Source: Galerina marginata
Taxonomy: Eukaryota > Basidiomycota > Agaricomycetes > Agaricales > Galerinaceae
Direction of reading: 5' to 3'
NCBI GenBank assembly: GCA_023014335.1
Contig: JAECYW010000014.1
Location: 744,001-808,000, forward strand
Length of the DNA stretch: 64,000 nucleotides
Part shown: in pieces, positions 33,674 through 45,220 of the stretch
How positions within the stretch are numbered: the stretch's first letter is position 1
Layout: each line of letters opens with the position of its first letter
Position numbers and translations under genes: made by a program
Notes under the pieces: generated by a model
What the model was told of the DNA's origin: nothing
Seen by the model: the letters and a program-made list of their open reading frames with translations, nothing else
Databases searched by the model: none

Positions 33674-34825
33674 GGTTGAAAGTTTCGTTTGAAGTTAAGG
33701 TGCCTGAGTCCCTGGGCGTTTATTCGACGAAGAAACCTGAGTTCTATGGACAAATCTTGTACTTGTATTACGAAAGTCTGCTATACGGTGCTTCTAAGAC
33801 TATGCTTAAATCAGTTCCCCCAACACCTTCGATTGAGCGGATAAGTTTTAACCAACACAGTCCCTATCAGGTAAACTACCAGCATCAGATTCGTAGGTAA
33901 TGGATTCATGGGTCCCAGGTCCCTGCTGGAGTTGTAATAAAGTACAGCCTGAGCCTACTACTAGCAAATTGTATGGATGGTCGAAGGTCAGCCCGGTTTC
34001 TAAAAATAGTCTCGGGAGTCGATCCTTATCAGATAAATTATCACCGTCCAACTTCAACCAAATTCAAGCCAAACTTTGGCCCTCCCTCTTCAACTGTTAC
34101 GTATCCTCCCAAATACCAACTGATACGATTTTCGACTGTTAAGACCCGATACTGGAGACAAGCGCGGCTATGCGTGCCAGCTTTCTGACGGGAATCGGAT
34201 GAAGGAAGACTGAAGTCGCCAAAGATTGTTGAAGCAAGCAAGGGCTCTGGTCGTTGTCGCGCACACCCTCTTCCTAGTCCTAGTTTCTTGAAACATAGGG
34301 CTGTTGAAGAGCCGCAGCTAAAGGTGCGCGGATTCAAGGGTTGCTCAGATTATGTTGCCTTCTTGTTTGGGAGGCTAGACCAAGGCCCGGAACTTCGAAT
34401 CCATCCCAAATCCATCCTGCTGTTCCCGAGGTTTAAGCTTTAGCGCAAGGAGCTCTTCTGATGGAATCCAAACATTAATTCACAGAAGATAGAAGGGAAT
34501 TTTCTGCCCACATACCTCCTTCGTCCAATCTACCAGCAAAACATTCTCTGGATCCCCATGACTCTATCCCAACCGGTATGATAGCTGGCCAAGTATTACG
34601 CACCTCCTCAACTCAATTCAACAACCTGTTGAACATGAGGCGTTACCAAATTGTCTTTGCCTAATATATGTGCACCTTCTTGTGATGATGTGCCGAAATT
34701 TTCATCGATTACAGGCTGATTGTATCTGTCTCTTCACCCTTCACGATTCTCACCGCAGCATATTAAAGCTATCTCCCTTGTGCTCTTTCACAGCTATTTC
34801 TCTGTTTACCACTCGCAGGACGCAA
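33674..34825. other. Intergenic region between MACPF and lectin genes
   Basis: Frames at 33676-33900 and 33973-34188 are protein-like and share the short words PYQVNY and PYQINY, but no start, splice plan or family emerged. It may hold a remnant of a further gene. Confidence 0.35.
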
Positions 34826-37335
34826 ATGTCTCGACCAGAACTCCCTGTTATCAAAGCTTCGGGTGAGTCATTGGCCCTGTAATATTATTTCCCGGCAGAA
34901 GGAATTAACAGGTCTTGAGGCGAAGGGCGCTCATTTACTGCATTCTTCGGGCCCGGTAGGGGCGACGGGTACACCGACTCAAACGACACTGCAAACCTCA
35001 CAAACCTACATTTTCGTTTGTAGTCGTCTGTCTCTATCGAGGGTCCTTGAGCTCTGACCATTATCATCTTTTTGAAAGATGGACCACAATTCATCCTCGA
35101 TTCGGAGGGTAATGCCCTTAGCCTCTCCTTACCTGATAAGGAAGCAGGTAGGATAGTCATTTGTTGCATTGAAGCACCGTTATTAATTTTTTCTCCTAGT
35201 AATCTCGAACCCATTTCACGGAGGACTCAATCAACAGGTAATTACTAGTAATTGAGGAATTGGACCGCTTTGTTGACCTTCAATATGCATTTTGTGGTCG
35301 ACAGTGGCTTCTCCAAGAAGATGGGAACGGAGGCATTGCGGTCATGTCAAAGTACAACCGAACGTATGTGGCTCCGAAGGACATGCAGTCGCAAGGCGCC
35401 AAATCTGCTCTGGTCTCGACCGGCATCCCGTTTTGGTTTGAAATCTACCGAGAAAGAACAGAAGGCTACAGGTCTGTGTTACTGCCTAACGATTTCGAGC
35501 ATGCATTGAAGCAGTCTTGTGGTATTTTTATGGAAGTTTCCCGCGACTCGTCGTTCCAAATTCAGATCTAGGACTCAATCTTGCAGGCGGTTCTGCAAAT
35601 TTGATACCTATATCGAAGGCTCCGTACCTCTTTATTGTGCAAAATACCCCAAAGATCCAACAAGCCATCGTGAGAGGGCAGCTCCTTCCCTCCGGGTCGT
35701 TCCTCCTGAATGCACCAGCAGCGCCAGAGCTAGACCAAGTAAACCCTGGTCAGTCGGTTATCTTGTCGAATATAAATACCTTCACGAGTCATGCATTAGG
35801 TGCCAATATCGATATGACGATCAATGATCTATCTGGCTCAATAACTTCAGCGCACGCTTTGTATGCAGCTCGTCATGCCTTTTTTCTTTATCTGATCTAG
35901 ACTTATGCGATGTTTCAGCACTTCTAACGGCGTCAAAAATTTGGTGATAAATATCGGGAAATCAGTGAGTCGTTATTAATGTTCGAATGGTCGTTAACTT
36001 ATTCCCAAAGACCACATCCAATTCCAGCTCCTCGATGATCCCAAAAGTAGACCCGGCCAGGGCAAAAGTAGTCATTAGTCAAGATGTACCTGGTAAATCA
36101 AGCTTCATCTGACATTTTGATCGACTAACCCTTTCCATACATTTTATTTTCCAGTCCCTACTGCTCATACCGGGACAGCAGATATTATTGCCTTCGGAAT
36201 CTCTGGAGTTTCGATCATCCGCAATGGCTTCGACATCCAAAAGCGAGACGTACTATCGAGTTTCGGCTACGATGCCGGGGGCTGGAGAGTCGACAAACAC
36301 GTACGGCTCCTCGCTGATACGACGGGTGATAAGCGCCTAGACATCGTTGGCTTCGGAGAAACCGGCGTTTGGATCTCACGGAACAACGGCGACAGCACTT
36401 TCGAGCAGCCCAAGATGGTACTCAGCGACTTTGCGTATGCTGCTGGTGGCTGGCGGGTCGAGCAGCACCTCCGTTTCATGGCGGACACCAGAAATACCGG
36501 GCGTGCGGATATTGTGGGATTTGGGAATAACGGTGTTCTGGTATCGCTGAACAACGGAGATGGGACGTTCGCTCCGCCTAAACTTGCATCAAGGAGCTTT
36601 GGCTACCGTGTTGCCGCTGGGGGCTGGAGGGTAGACAAGCATCTGCGCTTTCTTGCTGATGTCAACGGAAACGGACTCCTTGACATAGTCGGATTCGGGG
36701 AACAGCACGTTTATATTGCCTTAAACAACGGGGACGGCACTTTCCAACCAACCAAAGAGGTTCTCGCGGAATTTTGTTATGACAAAAGTTGGCGCGTCCC
36801 CGAGCATCCGCGCTTCGTTGTGGACATGACGGGAGACGGAAAGCCTGACCTCGTCGGCTTTGCAGACGATGGGGTGTATATCGCGTTCAACAACGGGGAT
36901 GGGACATTCAGGAATGCCCATAAAGTTTCGGATGAGTTTTGTCGGAATAAGGGAGGCTGGATTGCCGAGAGATATCCACGAGTTATTGCCGATTTAACGG
37001 GCAACGGATGTGGAGATATCATTGGCTTTGGTGAAGCGGGGGTATATGTGGCGATCAACAATGGGAATGGGACATTCCAGGGTTCAAAGCTTGCTTTAGC
37101 AGAGCTCGGGTTTACCAAAGGCTGGAGGGTGGATGTCCATCCACGTTTTGTCGTAGACTTAACGGGCAACGGGCAGGCCGATATCATTGGATTTGCTAAC
37201 GCAGGGATTCACGTCGCATATAATGATGGAAATGGAGGGTTTCGAGCTGGGTCTCGACTCATCGAAGGCTTTGGCTTTGACGGAGGTTGGTTGTCAGATA
37301 AGACGATACGGTTGGTTGCAAACATCTACCGTTGA
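34826..37335 (+). CDS. Lectin with C-terminal seven-bladed beta-propeller, PVL-like
   Basis: The first exon is 34826-34862, followed by 34912 to about 35030, several middle exons, and a long last exon 36155-37335. The last exon encodes seven tandem repeats of about 50-58 residues, each with a core like DIVGFGENGVYIALNNGDGT and a spacer like GGWRVDKHLRFLAD. Five or more carry the Asp/Asn loop DxTGDG or DxNGNG of FG-GAP/VCBS repeats, which can bind calcium. This closely matches the fungal lectin PVL of Psathyrella velutina, a seven-bladed propeller that binds N-acetylglucosamine and sialylated glycans. Unlike PVL, about 300 extra residues precede the propeller, with strands such as FILDSEGNALSLSL and PFWFEIYRERTEGYR whose fold I cannot name. 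No signal peptide is evident. The middle exon joins are not fully resolved. Confidence 0.85.
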
Positions 37336-38827
37336 CTTCGAGTCATGCTCGTACCAAGCGTCCCTGGTTCTGGAAGCTGGAAAAACTAGAGTAGAAAAGA
37401 CAGTAAAAATTTGACAATAATTGGCTGCTGCTACTTGTATAGACTGTAAGGAGCCATAATTTTTTTGTCAAGTGATCGGGAAAGCACAGCACGCCTCAAC
37501 CGTGTGAGTAAATTTATCCGCAGGGCTCTCGTTGAATGTCGTTGTGGCTTTGCTCTTGACTTTTGAGCAAACACCTTCAGCTCAATGTCACACTTATCAT
37601 CGTTGCCGGCAGACCACTTCTTGCATATTTCATTAGTTATTTGCTCATTGAATGACGTGTCAACCCCTTTGTTTATATAACCCAGGACTTTTCTTTCCCC
37701 CCACTTCCCACCGTTTCGAACCCTCTTGCGACCTCCATTCCTTAGCGCTTAGCGCTTGACAAAAGTACATATGTAATTATGTTACCTTTTTTGTGAGTAT
37801 TCTCTCTTCTTTGCCTTGGTCCTTTACTGATTGAATCGTCTGCATGTAGCCTCTGACGACTCCAGCTCGTGTCTGGCCGAACCACAGGTCACTATCTACG
37901 ACTATTCTCCTTGTTAAGATGGCTCTGCATAGACTTCCCGACCTTAATTCAACTCTCGAAGGTCTCAACTGCAGTAATTGCGGTCGTTTTGTCAAATTTC
38001 AGCCGTGCAAATCTGACAAGAACTGGAACAAGGGTGCCCTATTCAAGACATTATGCATCATGCTATTGTTTTCCGGGCTTTTCCCAAAATTGACTGCTGA
38101 CTTTTTAACCCTACACTGTCATGGCGTCACCGAAGAGGGGGAGTGCTCATCCGGAGGGCGTCAAGGTCGCCGACCTCGCTTCTCAGCCTGTATTCGCCGG
38201 TTTGCTCCTCCCTTCCAGTGTCCCTGTGCCTGCCACACCTCGCCCGTCTTGCAGACCACTGTTCGAATCGCATGTGTCGGAAGCACTGCATCAATAACGT
38301 TCATTGGGCTCCTCAACTTGAGCCTGGCGATTGAAGCACAACAGCACGCATCTGTCGGGATATAACTCTATTTCAAAAAATGCAAACGGCAAATATAAAC
38401 CTCTACTTGCGTTTCCTCGCTCTTCCTCGCTCGCTGCCATCGACATCAAACGACTGGCTAATTCCCGACTACGGTTTTGAGCAAGCAATTGAAACGCCAT
38501 GATGTAAGTGGTACCATCTGAACTGTGATATTTGCGTAGTAGGTTCTGACTTCGGTCTTGTAGTGGTTATCTTTACCTCTCTGAGGCCAATTGTCGAAAT
38601 TCAAGATGGCAGGCGTGGAGTTTAAGTTTTTTTTTGTTTGTGTCACGGAACGAAGCCAAACAATTCATATCCTTATTGCCGGTTTATGATCAAGAGCAGC
38701 GTGTTATGCGCATGGCACTGAGTTCAGCTTGCCTTCGTTCCTCCTCCCCACTACTTGCAGTACCATTTGCAGTCCTCGGGAAAACCCCAGATATTAGTTC
38801 ACCTCCACGACGTGACCAGCGCTCTCT
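37336..38827 (+). other. Intergenic region with a possible zinc-finger exon at 37919
   Basis: An ATG at 37919 opens MALHRLPDLNSTLEGLNCSN followed by CGRFVKFQPC and a later NKGALF, which resembles a GRF-type zinc finger (Cys-x2-Cys, then Asn-x-Gly and an aromatic). The frame continues to 38365, but the later part is not protein-like, so a downstream intron or a decayed gene is likely. No other gene is supportable here. Confidence 0.3.
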
Positions 38828-41161
38828 ATGTCCTGTTCCTCAGCTATCAAGAGCCTATTTGGTTTTCTATTTGCGAAGAAAGCTCAACCATCCTCTGGTG
38901 GGATAACCATAGCGAATACTCAGCCTTCAACGACATATATGCACTTAGGGACTTCTGCACAACAGATGCTGCCACCGAAGGACGCCATGCCCAAAACTTC
39001 GCCTGTTATTCAACAGAAAGATTCGGACCCATTACAACTCGTTTGTGCCACATGTCGGGTGGGACCATTCTCGTACCATGGGTTTCGTAAGGCCTGTGTT
39101 GGCACGAATACGAGCGATGCGGGTGAATATATCTATACCACGACATGGAGATCCATTTCCGATGCCGTGACTCATGAAGGCTGTAACTGGTGCTCTCTTC
39201 TCATCCGATGTAGAGACGGGTTACCAGATACAAATTTTCCTCGCAGTGGCCCTGACGAAGAAGTGGTCGTTCGAATTCAGATAATGATTCAGCCGCCTTT
39301 GGACTGGATGGATGTCACGAACACTCTCGACCTCTACCTCAACGAATTCAAAGCAGCTTCCTACCTTATCTATGCGGAAACTGGTGGGCCATTTTCTTTT
39401 CATGTCTTAATGTAAACGCGCTTCTTACTAATATAATGTTGTCTCTTAGGTAATATAGCAGCTCAAGTCATCGGCACAGGGGACCACTTCCGTGAGGAAC
39501 CATCCTACGTGGACTATTCGAAAGCGAAGGAATGGCTCGAAAGTTGCAGTGATCACGAAAATTGCACTGCAATTTATGAAACACCTCTACCTACCAGGGT
39601 TATTGACTGCTCAGATCCCATGAAACCCAGGTTGTTTGAGACACATCGCAAAACCAAAGGCCATTACTGCGCCTTGAGCTATGTCTGGGGTGGCGATCAG
39701 CGGCAAAAGACAACTACTGCTAATATTGACACTCACATTCATGAGGGCTTCGACACCGCGCTGCCTCAGACAATTGCTGATGCAATCCTCGCTACTCATA
39801 ATCTCGGCCTTCAATATCTTTGGGTCGACGCGCTTTGCATCTTACAAGATTCCGTTGAGGATAAAGTCCACGAACTGGCTGATATGGCACATATCTATCA
39901 GGATGCCTACGTTACACTTTCGGTGGTCTCGGCGTTCAGGGCCGACCAGGGATTCCTACCGGATGAACGCGAGCATGTCATCTTACCCTTTCACCTCGAG
40001 CACGGTGTTCGTCCATCCAAATCCGTGGGTCGAATGCTGATGAAATATTCCATACCGCGTCCAGTCCGATCTCGCGGGTATAAACATCAAACTGTTGTCA
40101 GCTATGAGCCCCTGCACGAGCGCGGCTGGTGTTTCCAAGAAACCATCCTCTCCCCGAGGAAACTTACCTTCACCCCTCCAAGTGTACGTTACGAGTGCCG
40201 CAGTTTTTCCAAGAACCTTACACGACAAGCGGAAGGCGGTGACGATGAACCACCTTTTAAGGTGGATGCCCCTCCACTTTTCGCTAGACCCGACAAAAAT
40301 GGTGCTACTGGTGAACACGACGTTCAAGACAACGACCCACTTCACGAACATTGGGGCCAGCTGATCGTTGATTATACCGGACGCAAAATCACTGTCCCAA
40401 CCGATAAACTGGTCGCCTTCGCCAGTGTCGCGGAAGTGTTCCAATCTGCGATGAAAGACAACTACGTCGCCGGATTGTGGAGGCATAAGCTCATTGATGA
40501 CCTTCTTTGGAGACCCCTTGGCGCTGTGGGACCAAACCAAGTTCTCCCTCCACGCCCAAAAGAATACCGTGCACCGACATGGTCCTGGGCATCGACCGAC
40601 TTCTCGGTGCTAATGCACACGCAACATATGCTCGAAGCGCCTTCCACTGATTACGAAGCAGAGATAATAGAATGCGAGGCTACTCCGAAAAGCAACGAGC
40701 ATCCCTTAGGAGAAGTTTCAGGAGCGAAGCTGACGTTGAAGGTGAAGATGCACTCCCTCATGCTGGACGGTCGGAAATGTAGGTTTACAGAGAAGAAGGG
40801 GCAAGAGTTCAAGAGCGCTTTCGTGTCTGGAGGGACTGGTGGATGTTGGGTTGCTCCGGATGGAAATTGTTTACAGTGGAATGGTAAACCGGATGACTGG
40901 GTCGGACGGGACGAAAGCGAGTTTGAGTTCGACAGCGCGGAAGGATCTGAGCAGGATCGCGATATGGATTTTTATGTTATCATGCTGCGCGCAGGTCGGA
41001 AGTGGGGAGATCAAGACGTACCTGGTTGGATGATGGGGCTTCTTGTTTTGAAGTGCGACGGAACTGTGGACAGGTATAAGAGGGTGGCTGTGATGGACCT
41101 TACTTATCACTTGCCGGATTGGTTTGATACCGTACCGTTGAAGACGATCACCTTAGTATGA
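38828..41161 (+). CDS. HET-domain (heterokaryon-incompatibility) protein
   Basis: Two exons (38828-39383 and 39450-41161) join in phase to 755 codons. The three signature blocks of the HET domain are present: HYCALSYVWGGDQRQ, LQYLWVDALCILQDS and RGWCFQETILSPRKLTF. A Cys-rich segment lies upstream (VCATCRVGPF, CNWCSLLI). Beyond the domain the protein has the long beta-rich tail usual for such proteins. HET domains are TIR-like and trigger cell death after fusion of incompatible mycelia in ascomycetes; in basidiomycetes the family is expanded but the role is mostly inferred. No NACHT or repeat domain is attached, so if it acts in recognition it would need a partner. Confidence 0.9.
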
Positions 41162-43242
41162 TCTCACTCCCAAAATCACATCCTTCTTGAGATTTGTCAC
41201 TGATGTCGGTGGAAGGACTTGAAAAATAGCAGGCAAGAAAGGTAATATAAATTGATACCTCTGACTTCACTTTATTACTGGTTTGATTTGATATTTAGCT
41301 CGCCTTGTTGCAATCTGATTCAGCTTTGGGGTTTTACGGAATGACGAAGTGTGCGGAGGTCGCCCATAATGGGCGCCTAGCTGGCGCTTAACTTTGGGTC
41401 ACGGGTCTCGTGATAAATTGTCACGTTCGTGACTACAAAATTCCGCGATCATGATTCAAGATCAACGTTACACCTTTGCTTGCGGATGCCTGAAAGCTCG
41501 ATAATCGTGAACTTTCCCTCCGCTTCCTTTCTGAAACTATCTGCCTCTTCGTTTCTCTTTTAGGAAAGTCTCTAGCGTCATTCGAATCTACGAAGAATCG
41601 CCGGCGTCGCAGACTTGAACCCGATGAACATTGGGGCTTATTACTAGTACTAGGAGCAAGAGCAAGATTTTGTTCCATGCTGGAACCGTTGAGTTTGTCA
41701 TAACCGTCAGAACAGGCTCATCGATACGTCTCTCTGTCTGCCAGCCCAGGGTCTGGATTTTCCGATCCTAACCCGCTAGTTGGACACGGCTTCATCATGG
41801 GTTCCGACTCTGACCCCCTGGTCATACTTCCGGCTGCTCGGACGCCTTCAAAGGTTCATATGAGCCTGCCAATAGCTCCACACGCCAAATGCATGGTCGC
41901 CTTGCTGAGATATTTCGATGTGCGTTCGCAAGAAGCCTGCGGATCATGCTCATCGAGGCAAGTGGAGCAGCTCAGCCTCCTAGATTGGTGGTGGCCACGA
42001 CCTCCCAGGTGTTTACGGCCGCCCTGTCAGAGGGAGCACTCCTATTGAAGCGGATTTCTTGCCCAGCACCAATCGCATGCCAGTAGGTGGCGTGGACAGA
42101 AGTCGTCTTTTAATGTTCTGACTTCCTGATCTTTTTTTAGTGCATACCTATGCTATACTTAAATAACGGCATGAATATGAGGCAGAGTCTGCAGTTATTT
42201 TCGGCTTGGCCGATGCTCAGGACTCAACGGAAGGCAGAGCACTCGTCACAGCCGACAAGCTGTTGGTGTTGGGTAAATGATGAGGCGGACATGACAATCC
42301 CTGTCAATTTTTTTTTTTTCGTTCTCCTCATTTGAATGTTACAGATTTGGGGATCGATGAGCGACTTATAGACTGGTTCAGGCTCCACTGTAGCACCAGG
42401 TTTCTTCGTCAGGTTGGATGAAAATCTGATTCTTCGAGTCGGGGTTTACAAGGGAAGGGCAAGCTCCGAGTTTTACAACTGTTTGGAACAAGGTTAGTGA
42501 AGCAGGTGACTCGTATAAATGTTGCTTTTTGAATGCTCTGATGCCGATGATTCAACAGGGTTTCTCCCTCAAGTTCGCCACAGATTGCGCGATGTGGACG
42601 ACAACTGGTCATTAAGTGGCGGCCCGGTGCCTCATGCCTTACATCCTTCTGCGAACCATGACGTCCTGAAAGTTATACGAAGGCTCCAGTCCACAGCTCG
42701 GGGTACAATTCTTGTCGCGATGCAGCATCTGAATTCACCTCGCCTAAATCTCTCTAAATTGGATCACGTTCGGCCTCAGGTGGCCTCGGGAGGTCAACTT
42801 ACACAGTCGGAAGTCAGAAGCACGAATGATTGGCCGTTTCACCGATTCTTGGAGAAGCCAGTGCTAATTATAACCTTTGTGGTTTATTTTTGTCTTTAGA
42901 CATTCAGTTGTAGACGACGCCAAGGAAAGAGAACGGAAGAGCAGCGGGCCGCTTGATCAAGCTCATCATTAACAACGAGGTTAAATTTTTTCTCCGCAAT
43001 GGGCTGAACGTGGTCATTGTAGAATGGTGCGCTTTGGTGTGTGTTGGTGCGCTTGCAGGAGCGTCCAACGTGGAAAGCAAGAAGTTTCCCGGCGGGCCGT
43101 GAGTGGGCCGCTACCTAAAAATATTTGAAGGCATCTTAATTTTCTTTTGCGTTTAGAGGTATAAAAGCTTGGTTGGAGATCCGTTGTCTACCAGAAATTT
43201 TCTCTGAAGCATCAACACAATATCCTACTTTCACAAACAATC
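41162..43242 (+). other. Intergenic region with possible gene remnants
   Basis: Frames at 41889-42086 (ending AALSEGALLLKRISCP), about 42180-42260 (GLADAQDSTEGRALVTADKL) and 42519-42899 look more protein-like than chance and lie on one strand, but I could not join them or recognise a family. The stretch 42900-43242 is the promoter region of the pectate lyase gene. Confidence 0.3.
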
Positions 43243-44587
43243 ATGCAGTGGATTATTTCGTTCCTCGTCCTCACGGCGATTCAATTTGTATCGGTGGGTC
43301 GACTCGAGCTTCGTCTAATTTAATACAAAAACTCATACTTATTTCGTAGGCTGCACCGGAGCTCGTCAAACGGGCCTCTGCTTCCGATGTAGCCACCCTG
43401 GGCTACGCCACATTGAACGGAGGGTTTGATTATTTTTCTTGGAAAATTTTTGTGTTCTGACATTTAACCAGTACGACTGGCGGTTCGGGCGGTCCTACTA
43501 CAACTGTGTCCACCCTTGATGCGTTGACTTCCGCCGTTGCGGGCACTTCCAAAAAGATCGTGCTGATTTCTGGTCAGCAGTCTCGGCTTCCCGTTCCTTA
43601 AATCACCGGTGGTTAATGTTTACCTTTTTACAGGCACGATTACTGGCAACACCGTCGTAAAAGTTGGAAACAATACCAGCGTTATTGGAAAATCAGGATC
43701 TTGTACGTCGATTTGCGGTATTTGCAAAAGAGATATCTAATTTATATCTCTAGCCCTTGTCGGAGTTGGCCTGAGAGTTCTTTCCGTTTCCAACGTTATC
43801 ATCCGCAATGTCAAGATCTCAAAAGTCTTGGCTTCAGCCGGCGACGCTATTGGAGTTCAAGCTGCCTCGCAAGTCTGGATTGACCACGTCGACCTCTCTA
43901 GCGACCGCGACCACGATAAGGTGTGTTCATCTAAGACTCAGGCCTATTTCCAGTACTGAAATGTCATCCGGTATTTAGGACTTGTGCGTGAATTTTTCGA
44001 AAATTTTATCCTTAGCTTAACCTTTTTTTGTTTCTTCTTTTTTTGATAGCTACGACGGTCTTTTGGACATTACCCATGGGTGCACTGGCGTCACGGTCAC
44101 CAACTCCAAGCTCTACGACCACTGGAAGGCATCGCTCATCGGCCACTCTGACAACAACGGACCTCAGGATGTGAAGATCACCGTCACTCTCGCAAACAAC
44201 TACTGGACCAACCTGAACTCGCGCACCCCATCTTTCCGCTTCGGTCATGGCCACATCTTTAACAATGTCTTCGACAGCAACAACGACGGAATCAACACCC
44301 GCGATGGTGCGTGTCTTCATTGTTATTCTGAATTATCCCTGTTTAATTCTTTCTATGTACTAGGCGCTCAACTTCTGGTCGAGAACAACGTCTGGACAGG
44401 CACCAACGAGCCACTTTATGCTACCGATGCAGGTTTTGCAGTTGCGCGCGGTAACGATTTTGGTGGAGCTCCCAACACAGCGCCAGTTGGCACGTTTACG
44501 ACAGCTCCATACTCCTACAGTCTCATCGCTGTTGGCAGTGTGAGGGCCTCTGTCGTTCCGGCTGCCGGCCAGACCCTGTCTTTCTGA
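43243..44587 (+). CDS. Secreted pectate lyase, polysaccharide lyase family 1
   Basis: Eight exons (43243-43293, 43350-43423, 43472-43572, 43634-43702, 43754-43920, 43979-43983, 44050-44306, 44364-44587) join in phase to 315 codons. The product starts with a signal peptide (MQWIISFLVLTAIQFVS) and a likely Lys-Arg processing site (LVKRAS). The PL1 core is clear: SLVGVGLRVLSVSNVIIRNV, VWIDHVDLSSDRDHDK, GLLDITHGCTGVTVTNSKLY, and NSRTPSFRFGHGHIFNNV with the RxPxxR catalytic Arg. The enzyme cleaves polygalacturonate by calcium-dependent beta-elimination outside the cell, in plant-tissue decay. The length is typical of fungal PL1 enzymes. The sixth exon is only 5 bases, yet it restores the conserved Asp-Phe-Tyr-Asp run. 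Confidence 0.93.
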
Positions 44588-45220
44588 TGATTGAGCCACG
44601 AGTCTGGACTTCACTGGATTTACGAACCACAATGTATTTTTGTTACCAGGATATAAACAGAATTTTGGCGAGCAAATCGATATCCATGTAAATGTCCATC
44701 CCACCCCACCGCCGGTAATTGCCGTCGAAGCGGGTAAAGTATTGAAATCCAGCTTCCGACAACTGTTCCGTCCGAATCACACCATCATTTTACCACCACC
44801 ACAAATTCCCCGAGCCCCTGTTCAACAGGACTCAACTACGGCTGGCTAACACTTTAGCATGAGGCATTGTTGAGAAATTGGATTTGAAAAAACGTGCCGT
44901 ACCATCCACCAAGAAATTTCTCATGTCATTGTCACGGGAGGCATTCGAATCAGCAGCGGACAGTTACGGGCTTGCCGTTTATGCACGTTTATGACTCGCC
45001 AGTGTATATCCGAACATCAGCGCCGCGTCGGGAGTCGGGAAGGCGGCTGCTGTTGATGCCGCGGGGCGGCACTGACTCAATTGGTGAACATCAGTTCCTT
45101 GACCCACACCCTGATTCACTGTTCGAGTCACTGATCATCGATAAAAGGCCGAAAAATGTTCATTTAAAAGCTTAGCGCAAGAACGAGCAAGCCACAGATT
45201 TCCAAGAGTTTCGAACAACA
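44588..45220. other. Intergenic region
   Basis: No gene is supportable; promoter of the ankyrin-repeat gene in its last part. Confidence 0.5.

Noticed and set aside
38255..38275. tRNA gene suggested by a B-box-like GTTCGAATC
   Set aside because: No A box, acceptor stem or cloverleaf could be formed around it.
39983..40540. Minus-strand open frame of 185 codons
   Set aside because: Antisense to the conserved HET-domain exon; a coding shadow.
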